Positions 47,883 through 58,031 of a stretch of DNA of 64,000 nt are shown here, piece after piece. This DNA comes from an uncultured Alkalilimnicola sp. Its GTDB lineage: Bacteria > Pseudomonadota > Gammaproteobacteria > Nitrococcales > AK92. The notes under the pieces are model-generated. The model worked only from the letters and a program-made list of their open reading frames with translations. It had not been told where the DNA came from and did not search any database. The position numbers and the translations under genes were made by a program. The stretch covers positions 62,001-126,000 of the forward strand of contig CALGAN010000002.1 of the NCBI GenBank assembly GCA_937951875.1. Reading direction: 5' to 3'. The first letter of the stretch is position 1, and each line of letters starts with the position of its first letter.

Positions 47883-50267
47883 ATGAAAATAGCTCTGCGC
47901 GTTTTGTCATTGCTGTCGGCGGCCCTGCTCTTCTGCGCCCTTTTAGGTGCGGCCGGGCTCGGCATCGGATATCTGATTCTCGCTCCGAAGCTGCCGTCGG
48001 CGGAAGTGCTGCGCGACGTACGGCTGCAAGTCCCGCTCCGGGTCTATACCCGCGACGGTGCGCTAATGGCAGAGTTCGGCGAGAAGAAGAGATCCCCCCT
48101 GCGGTACGAGCAGTTTCCCCAGCGACTGGTGCAAGCGTTTGTAGCCGCCGAAGACGACCGCTTTTTTGAGCACCCTGGCGTAGATTATCAGGGTCTGATC
48201 CGAGCAATCTGGAACCTAGTTCGCACTGGCGAGCGCGCCCAGGGCGGCAGCACCATCACCATGCAGGTGGCGCGCAACTTCTTCCTGAGCAGCGAGAAGA
48301 CCTACCTGCGCAAGGCCAACGAGATCATCCTGGCCCTCAAGATCGAGCGCGAGCTCAGCAAGGAGCAGATCCTCGAGCTCTACCTCAACAAGATCTACCT
48401 GGGGAACCGCGCCTACGGCGTGGCCGCCGCCGCCCAGGTCTACTACGGTCGTCCGCTCGAGGAGCTCACGCTCGCCGAGCTGGCGATGATCGCCGGTCTC
48501 CCCAAGGCGCCGTCGGCCTACAACCCGCTGGTCAACCCGGAGCGCGCGCTGCAACGCCGCGCCTACGTGCTGCGGCGCATGCACGAGCTCGGTTTCATCA
48601 GTCGGGAGGAAATGGCGCAGGCCGCGGCCGCGCCCAACACGGCGCGCTACTACGCTGCGCCGGTGGAGGTGGACGCGCCCTATGTCGCCGAGATGGTGCG
48701 GGCGGAGATGGTGGCGCGGTTCGGCGCCGACGAGGCCTATACCGCCGGCTACCGGGTGTTCACCACCGTCGACGCGCGTCTGCAGCGTGCCGCGGCCGAC
48801 GCGCTGCGCGGCGGTTTGCTGGCGTATGACGAGCGGCATGGCTACCGCGGGCCGGCTGGCCGGGTCGATCTGCAGCGCATCGCCACCGAGCCGGAGCGGC
48901 GCGCCGCGCTGGCCGAGTATGCCTCGGTCGCCGGTCTGCGGCCGGCGCTGGTCGAAGCGGTCGATGCCGAGCGGGCGCGGCTGCTGGTGGCGGGCGAGGA
49001 GCAACCGCAGACGGTCGGTCTGAGCGCGGTCGAGTGGGCGGGCCGCTTCGTCAGCCGCGACGTGCGCGGCGAGCTGCCGACGCGGGTCGATCAGGTGTTG
49101 TCCGCCGGTGATGTGGTGTATCTGCAGCGGACCGAGCGCGGCTGGCGACTGGCGGAGATCCCGGAGGTGGAGGGGGCGCTGGTGGCCCTGCGTCCCGGCG
49201 ACGGTGCGTTGCTGGCGCTGGTCGGCGGCTTCGATTTCTACCGGAGCAAGTTCAATCGCGCCACCCAGGCTCAGCGTCAGCCCGGCTCGGCGTTCAAGCC
49301 CTTCATCTATTCCGCGGCGTTGACCAAAGGCTTTACCCCGGCAACGGTGGTCAACGACGCGCCGGTGGTGTTCCAGGACGCGGCCTTGGAGGAAGTGTGG
49401 CGGCCGGAGAACGCCAGCGGCCGCTTCTACGGCCCGACCCGGCTGCGCGAAGCGCTCGCCTACTCGCGCAACCTGGTGTCGATACGGGTGCTGCAGAGCA
49501 TAGGCGTGTCCTATGCGCTGGCTCACGCTAAGCGTTTCGGTTTCGCGCCCGAGCGGCTCGCGCCCAACCTGTCGCTGTCGTTGGGCAACGCCAGCGTCAC
49601 GCCGCTGGAGCTGGCGACCGCCTATGCCGTGTTCGCCAACGGCGGCTTCCGCGTGGAGCCATATTTCATCGACCGGATCGAGGACGCCGACGGCAAGGTG
49701 GTGTTCCAGGCGCAGCCAGCGGTGGCGTGCCCGGAGTGCGCCCTGGATGGGCCGATCCAGGTGGCGGCGTCGCCGGAGCGAGTGGCCGAGCGGGTGATCA
49801 CGGCGCAGAACGCTTATTTGATGGAGTCGATGATGCGCGACGTCACCCGTTACGGCACCGCCCGGCGCGCGGCCGCGCTCAAGCGCTCCGATCTGGCCGG
49901 CAAGACCGGCAGCACCAACGATCACTACGACGCGTGGTTCGCCGGCTTCAACAGCGGGCTGGTGGCGGCGGTTTGGGTCGGGTTCGATCAATTGAAGTCG
50001 CTGGGTGTCCGGGAGGGCGGCGCTCAGGCGGCGCTACCGATCTGGCTGGACTTCGCCAAGGCGGCGCTGGAGGGGGTGCCGGAGCGCGAGCGCCCCATCC
50101 CGGAGCGGCTGGTGACGCTGTACATCGATCCCGAGACCGGCTTGCGCGCGCGTCCGGAAAACGAGGCGGCCATTCCGGAGCTGTTCGAGGTCGGCACCGA
50201 GCCGCCGTTCGAGCCGTCCGGCCGGGTCGATACCTTGCTGCAAGGGCCGGGCGGCTCGCTGTTCTGA
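47883..50267 (+). CDS. mrcA: Penicillin-binding protein 1A
   Basis: A 794-residue bifunctional class A PBP building peptidoglycan. One N-terminal membrane anchor (residues about 8-33). Glycosyltransferase domain GT51: AAEDDRFFEHPGVDYQGL with catalytic Glu, GGSTITMQVARNFFLS, LYLNKIYLGNRAYGVAAAAQ. An OB-like insert typical of PBP1a lies in the middle. Transpeptidase motifs: SxxK in QPGSAFKPFIYSAAL, SxN in AYSRNLVSIRVL and KTG in LAGKTGSTNDHYDAWF. Divergent to pilM as in many gammaproteobacteria. Confidence 0.96.
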   Translation: MKIALRVLSLLSAALLFCALLGAAGLGIGYLILAPKLPSAEVLRDVRLQVPLRVYTRDGALMAEFGEKKRSPLRYEQFPQRLVQAFVAAEDDRFFEHPGVDYQGLIRAIWNLVRTGERAQGGSTITMQVARNFFLSSEKTYLRKANEIILALKIERELSKEQILELYLNKIYLGNRAYGVAAAAQVYYGRPLEELTLAELAMIAGLPKAPSAYNPLVNPERALQRRAYVLRRMHELGFISREEMAQAAAAPNTARYYAAPVEVDAPYVAEMVRAEMVARFGADEAYTAGYRVFTTVDARLQRAAADALRGGLLAYDERHGYRGPAGRVDLQRIATEPERRAALAEYASVAGLRPALVEAVDAERARLLVAGEEQPQTVGLSAVEWAGRFVSRDVRGELPTRVDQVLSAGDVVYLQRTERGWRLAEIPEVEGALVALRPGDGALLALVGGFDFYRSKFNRATQAQRQPGSAFKPFIYSAALTKGFTPATVVNDAPVVFQDAALEEVWRPENASGRFYGPTRLREALAYSRNLVSIRVLQSIGVSYALAHAKRFGFAPERLAPNLSLSLGNASVTPLELATAYAVFANGGFRVEPYFIDRIEDADGKVVFQAQPAVACPECALDGPIQVAASPERVAERVITAQNAYLMESMMRDVTRYGTARRAAALKRSDLAGKTGSTNDHYDAWFAGFNSGLVAAVWVGFDQLKSLGVREGGAQAALPIWLDFAKAALEGVPERERPIPERLVTLYIDPETGLRARPENEAAIPELFEVGTEPPFEPSGRVDTLLQGPGGSLF

Positions 50268-50310
50268 TCGTGTTGTATCGTTGCACGCCCAGTCGTTCGA
50301 GGAGGCCGTG

Positions 50311-50934
50311 ATGAGCAAGCGCCCGAGTACCACCAAAGACGCCCGCATGCGTCAATTGGTGACGCAGGAAGCGGCCAAGATCATGGCCGAGGAAGGGGTG
50401 CACGATTATCTGGTGGCCAAGCGCAAGGCAGCGGAGCGCCTGGGCGCGCCGGAAACTCGCAATCTGCCGACCAACCGCGAGATCCAGGAGGCGTTGATCG
50501 ACTATCAACGCCTGTTCCAGGGCGAGGCGCAGCCAGCGTTGGTGCGCCGCCTGCGGCAGGTGGCGCTGGAGGCGATGGATTTCTTCGCGCGCTTCCAGCC
50601 GCGGCTGGTGGGGTCGGTGCTGCACGGCACCGCCACCGAGCATTCCGACGTGAATCTGCACCTGTTCGCCGACGCGCCGGAGGAGGTGGCCCTGTTCCTG
50701 ATGGACCATCACATTCCGTATCAGGTCATCGAGCGGCGGTACCGGTTCGGCGGCGACAGCTATGAGACGTCGCCGGTGTACCGCTTCGTGGCCGGGGACA
50801 CCACCGTCGACGCCGCGGTGTTCTCGTCCAAGGGGTTGCGCGAGGCGCCCCGCAGCCGCATCGATGGTCAGCCCATGGACCGCGCCTCGATCGGCGTGGT
50901 GCGCGAACTCCTCGAGGGCGCGCCGGCGCGCTAA
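50311..50934 (+). CDS. Nucleotidyltransferase-superfamily-like protein
   Basis: A 207-residue cytosolic protein. The N-terminal helical part (RMRQLVTQEAAKIMAEEGVH, YLVAKRKAAERLGA) is followed by a Pol-beta-like nucleotidyltransferase core: LVGSVLHGTATEHSDVNLHL and a late VDAAVF strand. The usual DxD reads DVN, so one metal ligand is missing and catalysis is doubtful. Homologues in pseudomonads are, as I recall, sometimes wrongly named UDP-N-acetylmuramate-alanine ligase. Start ATG 50311 has GAGGAGG just upstream. It lies 43 bp after mrcA and likely shares its transcript. Function unknown. Confidence 0.7.
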   Translation: MSKRPSTTKDARMRQLVTQEAAKIMAEEGVHDYLVAKRKAAERLGAPETRNLPTNREIQEALIDYQRLFQGEAQPALVRRLRQVALEAMDFFARFQPRLVGSVLHGTATEHSDVNLHLFADAPEEVALFLMDHHIPYQVIERRYRFGGDSYETSPVYRFVAGDTTVDAAVFSSKGLREAPRSRIDGQPMDRASIGVVRELLEGAPAR

Positions 50935-50966
50935 TCGGTCGCGCGGCTCGTCGGAGCCCGGAAAAG

Positions 50967-51000
50967 CGAAAAGCCCGGCGGGAGCCGGGCTTTTCGTTTT
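50967..51000. terminator. Bidirectional intrinsic terminator
   Basis: Perfect 13-bp stem (CGAAAAGCCCGGC / GCCGGGCTTTTCG, loop of 4) with TTTT on the plus side and TTTT inside the A-rich arm on the minus side. It serves the convergent mrcA-nucleotidyltransferase transcript and gltA. Confidence 0.9.
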
Positions 51001-51023
51001 CGAGCCGGATGGAACCGCTATCG

Positions 51024-52319
<1,296 letters not shown>

Positions 52320-52597
52320 GGAACGCTCTCCTGAAACTGGACTTGGCCGCACCGCTCTCGTCAGGCCTCGGCGCGTCAACGCCTGATGGCCTCTAGGCGA
52401 GAGAAGCGCGCTGGGCTCGGGCATTAGTCGTCGGCGTTGACGGATCGCTGCCGGGCCTACACCAGAACCGGGCGGATGTTTGGGCGCCAAGATGCGCTTG
52501 TTTTGGCCTCCACGAGGCCGCGCAGGATAGTATCAACAAACCCCATGGCCGCAAAGCGAAACGAGGCCAAGTTTTTGTTGTCGAGCGTGAACAAAGG
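52320..52597. other. Upstream region of gltA
   Basis: About 280 bp between the rpmE2 terminator and gltA (about 330 bp counted gene to gene). A TACTAT box (minus strand, near 52530) preceded at 16 bp by TTGCGG is a weak promoter candidate, which would give a leader of roughly 200 nt. TCAGGC / GCCTGA (52360-52385) is a small stem in that leader. No small gene recognised. Confidence 0.35.
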
Positions 52598-52623
52598 AAA
52601 AGCGCCCTGAGAAGGGCGCTTTT
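52592..52623 (-). terminator. Intrinsic terminator of rpmE2
   Basis: Minus strand stem AAAAGCGCCCT / AGGGCGCTTTT with a 4-nt loop, T-rich on its 3' side (TTTTCCTTTG), 26 bp after the rpmE2 stop. Confidence 0.88.
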
Positions 52624-52648
52624 CGTCTCGGTGCAGCGAGCGCGTTTT

Positions 52649-52912
52649 TTACTTCGCGCCCCGGCCCATGGAGCCGAACTTCTTGCGGAACTGGTCGACC
52701 CGGCCGCCGGTAGACGTGGTGCGCTGCTGCTTGCCGGTGTAGAACGGGTGGCTCTTGCTGGAGACCTCGATCTTGTAGACCGGGTACTCGTTGCCATCCG
52801 TCCACTTGATGGTTTCCTTGGTCCTGACGGTGGAGCGGGTCAGGAAGGCGAAATCCGACGCCAGGTCCTGGAAGACCACGGGACGATAGTCGGGATGAAT
52901 GTCTTTCTTCAT
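52649..52912 (-). CDS. rpmE2: 50S ribosomal protein L31 type B
   Basis: An 87-residue ribosomal protein: MKKDIHPDYRPVVFQDLASD, IEVSSKSHPFYTGKQQ, GGRVDQFRKKFGSMGRGAK. It has none of the zinc-binding cysteines of type A L31, so it is the C-minus paralogue that in many bacteria replaces L31 under zinc limitation. I see no Zur-like palindrome upstream; a TATGAT -10 suggests ordinary expression, so it may be the only L31 here. Single gene with its own terminator. Confidence 0.94.
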   Translation of the reverse strand: MKKDIHPDYRPVVFQDLASDFAFLTRSTVRTKETIKWTDGNEYPVYKIEVSSKSHPFYTGKQQRTTSTGGRVDQFRKKFGSMGRGAK

Positions 52913-52960
52913 GGACCTACCTTGCAGGCGACGACGAGGCTAGCAAGCCGAAAGGGCGCC

Positions 52961-52989
52961 ATCATATGCGCAGTCGCCGACGCAAGCAA
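52961..52989 (-). promoter_or_regulatory. Candidate promoter of rpmE2
   Basis: Minus strand TTGCTT, 17-bp spacer, TATGAT (5/6 in the -10), 49 bp before the rpmE2 start codon. Confidence 0.45.
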
Positions 52990-52994
52990 GCCTC

Positions 52995-53345
52995 TCAGCG
53001 ACGTGCGCTAAATTCGAGAACCCGCGCGGACTTGGCCGGTTTGCTCGATGGCCGCGCGCTGCCGGTCAAACGCGCCATCGCCTCGAGCAGGCCGCGTTCG
53101 CCGAGCAGGGAGTCCCACATCATATTGGAGATGCGCACGCACGCGGCCAGCGGATTGGGGGCGGTGTGGCGCACCGCGTCGATTCGCCACTGCAGCTGGC
53201 GCAGGCGGTGGCGGCGCGCGCTCGGTGCCTGGTCGATGAAGCGTTCGATCAGCCGTGCCCGGCGCGCTTCGAACGCCTGCGGATCCCGCTGGGCCAGCGC
53301 GGCCCATTCCGCGAAGTCGATATCGAGCTCGTCGTCCTGCCGCAT
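52995..53345 (-). CDS. DUF3135 family protein
   Basis: A 116-residue helical cytosolic protein. DFAEWAALAQRDPQAFEARR, LRQLQWRIDAVRHTAPNPLA and CVRISNMMWDSLLG match the DUF3135 family of gammaproteobacteria. Function is unknown. It is divergent to rimO and lies just upstream of rpmE2 on the same strand; the rpmE2 promoter candidate is in the gap after its stop. Confidence 0.8.
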   Translation of the reverse strand: MRQDDELDIDFAEWAALAQRDPQAFEARRARLIERFIDQAPSARRHRLRQLQWRIDAVRHTAPNPLAACVRISNMMWDSLLGERGLLEAMARLTGSARPSSKPAKSARVLEFSARR

Positions 53346-53427
53346 CGATCCTCCCGCCGGCGTCGCGGAGCCGGTGATTTCGCTGCCGCGGTGGAACCGC
53401 GGGCTGCGGACATAGTCAGTAGAGCGA

Positions 53428-53456
53428 TTAACGCGGCGGCGGAAAATCCGTATAGT
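53428..53456 (+). promoter_or_regulatory. Candidate sigma-70 promoter of rimO
   Basis: TTAACG (4/6), 17-bp spacer, TATAGT (5/6), 63 bp upstream of the rimO start codon, in the divergent gap with the DUF3135 gene. Confidence 0.5.
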
Positions 53457-53518
53457 GCCGCCTTCCTATCAGATATGGCGCCGGCTGCGTCGTCGCAAGC
53501 CGCGGGAGTGGTCGATCG

Positions 53519-54844
53519 GTGGCCTCGGAAAAAGCAGCGAAGATCGGTTTCGTCAGCCTCGGGTGCCCGAAGGCACTGGTGGATTCCGAACGCATCCTCA
53601 CCCAGTTGCGGGCCGAGGGCTATCAGCTGGTGCCCACCTATCAGGACGCGGACCTGGTGGTGGTCAACACCTGCGGCTTCATCGACTCGGCCGTGGACGA
53701 GAGCCTGGAGGCCATCGGTGAAGCCTTGGCCGAGAATGGGCGCGTGATCGTCACCGGCTGCCTGGGCGCCAAGGAAGAAGTGATTCGCGAGCGCTTCCCC
53801 CAGGTGCTCAAGGTCACCGGACCGCACGCTTACGAGGAAGTGGTCGGTGCCGTGCACGCCCACCTGCCGCCGCGGCATGACCCCTTCACCAGCCTGCTGC
53901 CGCCTCAGGGCGTCAAGCTCACCCCGCGCCACTACGCCTACATCAAGATTTCCGAGGGCTGCAACCATCGCTGCACCTTCTGCATCATTCCCTCGCTGCG
54001 CGGCGACTTGGTCAGCCGTCCGGTGGGCGAGGTGCTCGAAGAGGCCGAGCGCTTGGTGAACGCCGGCGTCAAGGAGCTGCTGGTGATCTCGCAGGACACC
54101 AGCGCCTACGGCGTGGATCTAAAGTACCGCACCGGTTTCTGGCGCGGAAGGCCGCTGCGCACCCGCATGACCGAGCTGTGCCGCGCGCTCGGCGAGCTCG
54201 GCGCCTGGGTGCGCTTGCACTACGTCTATCCGTATCCGCACGTGGACGAAGTCATTCCGCTGATGGCGGAAGGCAAGCTCCTGCCTTATCTGGACGTGCC
54301 GCTCCAGCACGCCAGCCCGCGGGTGCTGAAGGCCATGCGCCGGCCCGCCTCCACCGAGGCGACGCTGGCGCGCATCCAGGCCTGGCGGGAGATCTGCCCC
54401 GAGCTGGTGATCCGCTCGACTTTCATCGTCGGCTTCCCGGGCGAGACCGAAGCCGAGTTCGAGGAGTTGCTGGCCTTCCTCGAGGAGGCGCGCCTGGATC
54501 GGGTCGGCGCTTTCAAGTACTCGCCGGTGGAAGGCGCGGTCGCCAACACCCTGGCCGAGCAGGTGCCGGAGGAGGTCAAGGAGGAGCGGCTGGAGCGCTT
54601 CATGACGCTGCAGGCGCGGATCAGCGCCGAGAAGCTGGCGGCCAAGATCGGCACGGTGCAGCAGGTGCTGATCGACGAGGTCGGCGAGGAAGGCATCATC
54701 GCCCGCACCAAGGGCGATGCGCCGGAGATTGACGGTCTGGTGTATCTGCCGCCCGCCCCCGGCGTGACCGCCGGTATGCTGCGCGAGGCGCGGATCGTCG
54801 ACGCCGACGAGCACGACCTGTGGGGCGAGTTCGTCGAGCGCTAG
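53519..54844 (+). CDS. rimO: Ribosomal protein S12 methylthiotransferase RimO
   Basis: A 441-residue radical-SAM methylthiotransferase that modifies the conserved Asp of ribosomal protein S12. The N-terminal UPF0004 domain carries its three cysteines (FVSLGCPKALVDSERI, VVVNTCGFID, IVTGCLGAKEE). The radical-SAM motif CNHRCTFCIIPSLRGD is complete, and a C-terminal TRAM domain ends the protein (VQQVLIDEVGEEGIIARTKG). The SLGCPK(A/N)LVDSE opening separates RimO from MiaB. GTG start with GGGAG about ten bases upstream. Convergent with the AAA ATPase gene with only 9 bp between. Confidence 0.95.
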   Translation: MASEKAAKIGFVSLGCPKALVDSERILTQLRAEGYQLVPTYQDADLVVVNTCGFIDSAVDESLEAIGEALAENGRVIVTGCLGAKEEVIRERFPQVLKVTGPHAYEEVVGAVHAHLPPRHDPFTSLLPPQGVKLTPRHYAYIKISEGCNHRCTFCIIPSLRGDLVSRPVGEVLEEAERLVNAGVKELLVISQDTSAYGVDLKYRTGFWRGRPLRTRMTELCRALGELGAWVRLHYVYPYPHVDEVIPLMAEGKLLPYLDVPLQHASPRVLKAMRRPASTEATLARIQAWREICPELVIRSTFIVGFPGETEAEFEELLAFLEEARLDRVGAFKYSPVEGAVANTLAEQVPEEVKEERLERFMTLQARISAEKLAAKIGTVQQVLIDEVGEEGIIARTKGDAPEIDGLVYLPPAPGVTAGMLREARIVDADEHDLWGEFVER

Positions 54845-54853
54845 CGACCTCGC

Positions 54854-56323
54854 TCAGGCGGGGATGGTGCGCTCCGCCGCCCATTGGCGCAGCGCTTCCA
54901 CCGATTCGCGCATGACCACCGCCAGCGGCCGCGTCTGGCGCAGCTCGGCCAGCAGGTGCGACGTCGCCAGCGGCTGCTGGCGTTCGCGCGCCAAGTAGAG
55001 CCCGGCGACCACCGCCTGCTCGATCTCGGCGCCGGAGAACGAGGCGCTGGCCGCGGCCAGGGCGTCGAGGTCGAAGCGGGTCGGGTCCTGATCGCGCTTG
55101 CGCAGGTGGATGGCGAAGATCTCGCGCCGGGTCTGCGCGTCGGGCAGATCGACGAAGAATATCTCGTCCAAACGGCCCTTGCGGATCAGCTCCGGCGGTA
55201 GCCGGTCGATGGCGTTGCTGGTGGCGACGATGAACACCGGCGCTTTCTTCTCCGCCATCCAGGTCAGCAACGTGCCGAGCATGCGCCGCGATACGCCGTC
55301 GTCGCCATTGCCCAGGGCCAGGGCTTTCTCGACCTCGTCCAGCCACAGCACGCAGGGCGCCATGACTTCGGCGGTCTTGAGCGCGTCGCGCAGATTGCGC
55401 TCGCTCTCGCCGATGTACTTGTCGTACAGCGCGCCCACGTCCAAGCGCAGCAGCGGCAGCTGCCACAGTCCGGCCACGGCCTTGGCCGCCAGGCTCTTGC
55501 CGCTGCCCTGGACGCCGACCAGCAGGATGCCTTTGGGCGCGTCGATGCCGCCGGCGACGAAGGCGTCCCGGCGCCGCTGCAGCCAGCGCTTGAGATTGGG
55601 CAGCCCGCCGATGTCGGAGAAGCGGGCGGTGTCGTACTCGAAGGACAGGCCGCCGGTGCCCTCCAGCAGCCGGTACTTGGCGGCCATCACTTGCGGCAGG
55701 TCGCTCTCGGTGATGGCGCCGTCGTCCTGGATCGCGCCGCGGATCAGGCGGCGGGCGTCGGTGGCGGTGAGACCGCCGAGGTTGCGAATCAAAGTGTCGA
55801 GCGTGCGGCGGTCGGTCCGCACCCGGCCGCTGCCCTGCCGCCGGGCCCAGCGCTCCGCCTCCTCGTGGACGATGCGTTCGAGTTCCGCCGCCGTGGGCAG
55901 CGACGGCTCGAAGCGCGCGGTGTAGCGGCGCAAGTCGGCGGGCATGTCCAGCGCGTGGCTGATGAACACCAAGGTGTGCGGCGTCTGCTCGTGCGCCAGC
56001 GCGATCTCCTTGATCAGCCGAATGTGAGTCGGGTCGTTCAGATAAGGGTGGAAGTCGGCGAGCAGGTAGATGCCGCCCTGCGGGGCGGCTTTGATCCGCC
56101 GCAGCAGCTCGCCGGGATCGCTGGCGTCGCCGCTGGCGGGGACGGCGATGTCGGCGCGGCGCAACCCCTCGGTGATGCTCCAGTGGTAGAGCGGCCGCCG
56201 CAGAGCGGTGATCAGCCGCTGGAACATCGCCAGCACGCGCGGCTCCTCGTGCGTTTCGATGACCAGCAGCGGAATGTGCGAGCGTAGCAGCAGTTCCAGG
56301 TCGCGGCTGTCGTTGGTCGGCAT
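54854..56323 (-). CDS. AAA family ATPase (Ycf46-like)
   Basis: A 489-residue cytosolic AAA+ protein. The N-terminal 230 residues (RSHIPLLVIETHEEPRVLAM, PLYHWSITEGLRRADIA, GIYLLADFHPYLNDPTHIRL) form the degenerate ATPase-like domain of the Ycf46 family. The active AAA module begins near residue 235: SDIGGLPNLKRWLQRRRDAF, Walker A GVQGSGKSLAAKAVAG, Walker B CVLWLDEVEKALA, sensor VFIVATSNAIDRLPPELIRK and GRLDEIFFVDLP. Ycf46 is known from plastids and cyanobacteria and occurs in some proteobacteria; function unknown. Confidence 0.85.
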   Translation of the reverse strand: MPTNDSRDLELLLRSHIPLLVIETHEEPRVLAMFQRLITALRRPLYHWSITEGLRRADIAVPASGDASDPGELLRRIKAAPQGGIYLLADFHPYLNDPTHIRLIKEIALAHEQTPHTLVFISHALDMPADLRRYTARFEPSLPTAAELERIVHEEAERWARRQGSGRVRTDRRTLDTLIRNLGGLTATDARRLIRGAIQDDGAITESDLPQVMAAKYRLLEGTGGLSFEYDTARFSDIGGLPNLKRWLQRRRDAFVAGGIDAPKGILLVGVQGSGKSLAAKAVAGLWQLPLLRLDVGALYDKYIGESERNLRDALKTAEVMAPCVLWLDEVEKALALGNGDDGVSRRMLGTLLTWMAEKKAPVFIVATSNAIDRLPPELIRKGRLDEIFFVDLPDAQTRREIFAIHLRKRDQDPTRFDLDALAAASASFSGAEIEQAVVAGLYLARERQQPLATSHLLAELRQTRPLAVVMRESVEALRQWAAERTIPA

Positions 56324-56469
56324 GGTGTCGTTCGTCGAGTCGGTTTGGCGGCGGCGCCGGTTTCGCGGTGGAGCATAGCGCTGGAATCGACGGCCATCCG
56401 TTATATCCTTCCCTGGCGTTGCTGCGCACGAACTTTCTGACGATTCCTGCCCACGGAGGCGAACCGAGC

Positions 56470-56850
56470 GTGTCCTGGTATCCCGCCATCAAGCACATCC
56501 ATCTGACCGCGGTCGCCCTCACGCTCATCCTGTTCTGCGTCCGGGGCGCCTGGATGTTGCTGGACTCGCCCATGCTGCGGCGAACCTGGGTGAGAGTGGT
56601 GCCGCACATCGTCGATACCGTGCTGCTGGCCAGCGCGATCGCTCTGGCGGTGATGCTGCGGCAGTATCCGTTCGTGCACGGCTGGCTCACCGCCAAGGTG
56701 CTGGCGCTGGTGGCCTACATCGCTCTGGGAACGGTGGCGCTCAAGCGCGGCCGCAGTAAGGGAGTACGGCTGGCGGCGTTCGTCGCGGCGCTGGTGGTGT
56801 TCGCCTACATCGTGCGCACCGCGCTGCGCCACGATCCCTGGCCGTTCTGA
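56470..56850 (+). CDS. SirB2-family membrane protein
   Basis: A 126-residue integral membrane protein with four hydrophobic helices. YPAIKHIHLTAVALTLILFC and MLDSP-like LLDSPMLRRTWVRVVPHIVD match the SirB family (first described as an invasion regulator in Salmonella, but widespread and of unknown molecular role). GTG 56470 was chosen since homologous sequence begins there (GGAGG ten bases upstream). Stop codon abuts that of hemW (TGATCA). Confidence 0.78.
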   Translation: MSWYPAIKHIHLTAVALTLILFCVRGAWMLLDSPMLRRTWVRVVPHIVDTVLLASAIALAVMLRQYPFVHGWLTAKVLALVAYIALGTVALKRGRSKGVRLAAFVAALVVFAYIVRTALRHDPWPF

Positions 56851-58020
56851 TCAGGCGCCGTCGGGCGGTAGGAACAGCTCCAGCAGCTCGTTGAGGAACA
56901 GTCGGCCCTCGGTGGTGGGACGGATCCACTCGTCCGTCATCGTCAGCCAGCCGCGCGCCACCGCCTGTTCCACGGGCGCGGCGAACGGCTCCCACGGCAG
57001 GCCGGTGCGCGCGTGGTACAGCGCGCGGGGAAAGCCCTCGTTGAGGCGCAGGGCGTTGAGCGCGAACTCGAACACCGCGTCGGCGGGCGTCAGTCGCTGG
57101 CGGCCGCCACACGCCGCTGGCGTGCCGGCGCGGGCCAGGTATTCGCGCGGATGCTTGAGTTTCCAGGCGCGCTCGATGGTGCCGCGCTCGCAATCGGTGA
57201 GCTTGCCGTGCGCGCCGGTGCCGATGCCGAGGTAGTCGCCGAACAGCCAGTAGTTGAGATTGTGTCGGCAGCGCCGGCCCGGCTGGGCGTAGGCCGACAC
57301 CTCGTACTGGGCGTAGCCGGTTCGTGCCAGTAATTCCTGACAGGCCACCTGCATCTCGAAGAGGGTGTCGTCGTCCGGCAGCCGCGGCGGGCGGGCGTGG
57401 AACAGCGTGTTCGGCTCCAGCGTCAGCTGGTAGTGGCTGATGTGGGTGGGGTTTAGCTCGATGGCCTGTTCCAGGTCGGCGAGCGCTCCCTCCGGGCTTT
57501 GCTCGGGCAGCCCGTACATCAGGTCGAGGTTGAAATTGTCGAAACCGGCGTCGCGCGCCGCCTGCGCCGCGCGCAGTGCCTCGTCGCGGCCGTGGATGCG
57601 GCCCAGGGCGCGCAGCTGCGCCGGCGCGAAGCTCTGGATGCCGATGGAGAGCCGGTTCACGCCGGCGTGCCGATAACCCTCGAAGCGCGCCTGCTCGACC
57701 GTGCCGGGATTGGCCTCCAGGGTGATCTCGACGTCCGCCGCCACGCGCAGCCGCTCGCGCACGCCGGCGAGCAGTCGGGCGATCGCGTCCGGCGAGAACA
57801 GGCTGGGCGTGCCGCCGCCCAGGAATATCGACTGCACCTCGCGCTCGCCGACCGCGGCCACCTCGCCGTCGAGATCGCGCAGCAGCGCGTCGACGTAGGC
57901 CTGCTCGGGCAGCGCCTGCGGCGCGGCGTGCGAGTTGAAGTCGCAGTAGGGGCACTTGCGCACGCACCACGGCAGGTGGATGTACAGCGCCAGCGGCGGC
58001 GGAGCGCTGAACCGGAACAT
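56851..58020 (-). CDS. hemW: Radical SAM haem chaperone HemW
   Basis: A 389-residue radical-SAM protein of the HemN-like group. LALYIHLPWCVRKCPYCDFN carries the CxxxCxxC 4Fe-4S motif at the very N-terminus, as in HemW rather than coproporphyrinogen dehydrogenase HemN. SIFLGGGTPSLFSPDAIARL, EITLEANPGTVEQARFEGY and LSIGIQSFAPAQLRALGRIH follow. It binds haem and passes it to proteins. It is downstream of rdgB by 11 bp, the standard rdgB-hemW order. Confidence 0.92.
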   Translation of the reverse strand: MFRFSAPPPLALYIHLPWCVRKCPYCDFNSHAAPQALPEQAYVDALLRDLDGEVAAVGEREVQSIFLGGGTPSLFSPDAIARLLAGVRERLRVAADVEITLEANPGTVEQARFEGYRHAGVNRLSIGIQSFAPAQLRALGRIHGRDEALRAAQAARDAGFDNFNLDLMYGLPEQSPEGALADLEQAIELNPTHISHYQLTLEPNTLFHARPPRLPDDDTLFEMQVACQELLARTGYAQYEVSAYAQPGRRCRHNLNYWLFGDYLGIGTGAHGKLTDCERGTIERAWKLKHPREYLARAGTPAACGGRQRLTPADAVFEFALNALRLNEGFPRALYHARTGLPWEPFAAPVEQAVARGWLTMTDEWIRPTTEGRLFLNELLELFLPPDGA

Positions 58021-58031
58021 GGGGCGGCCGC

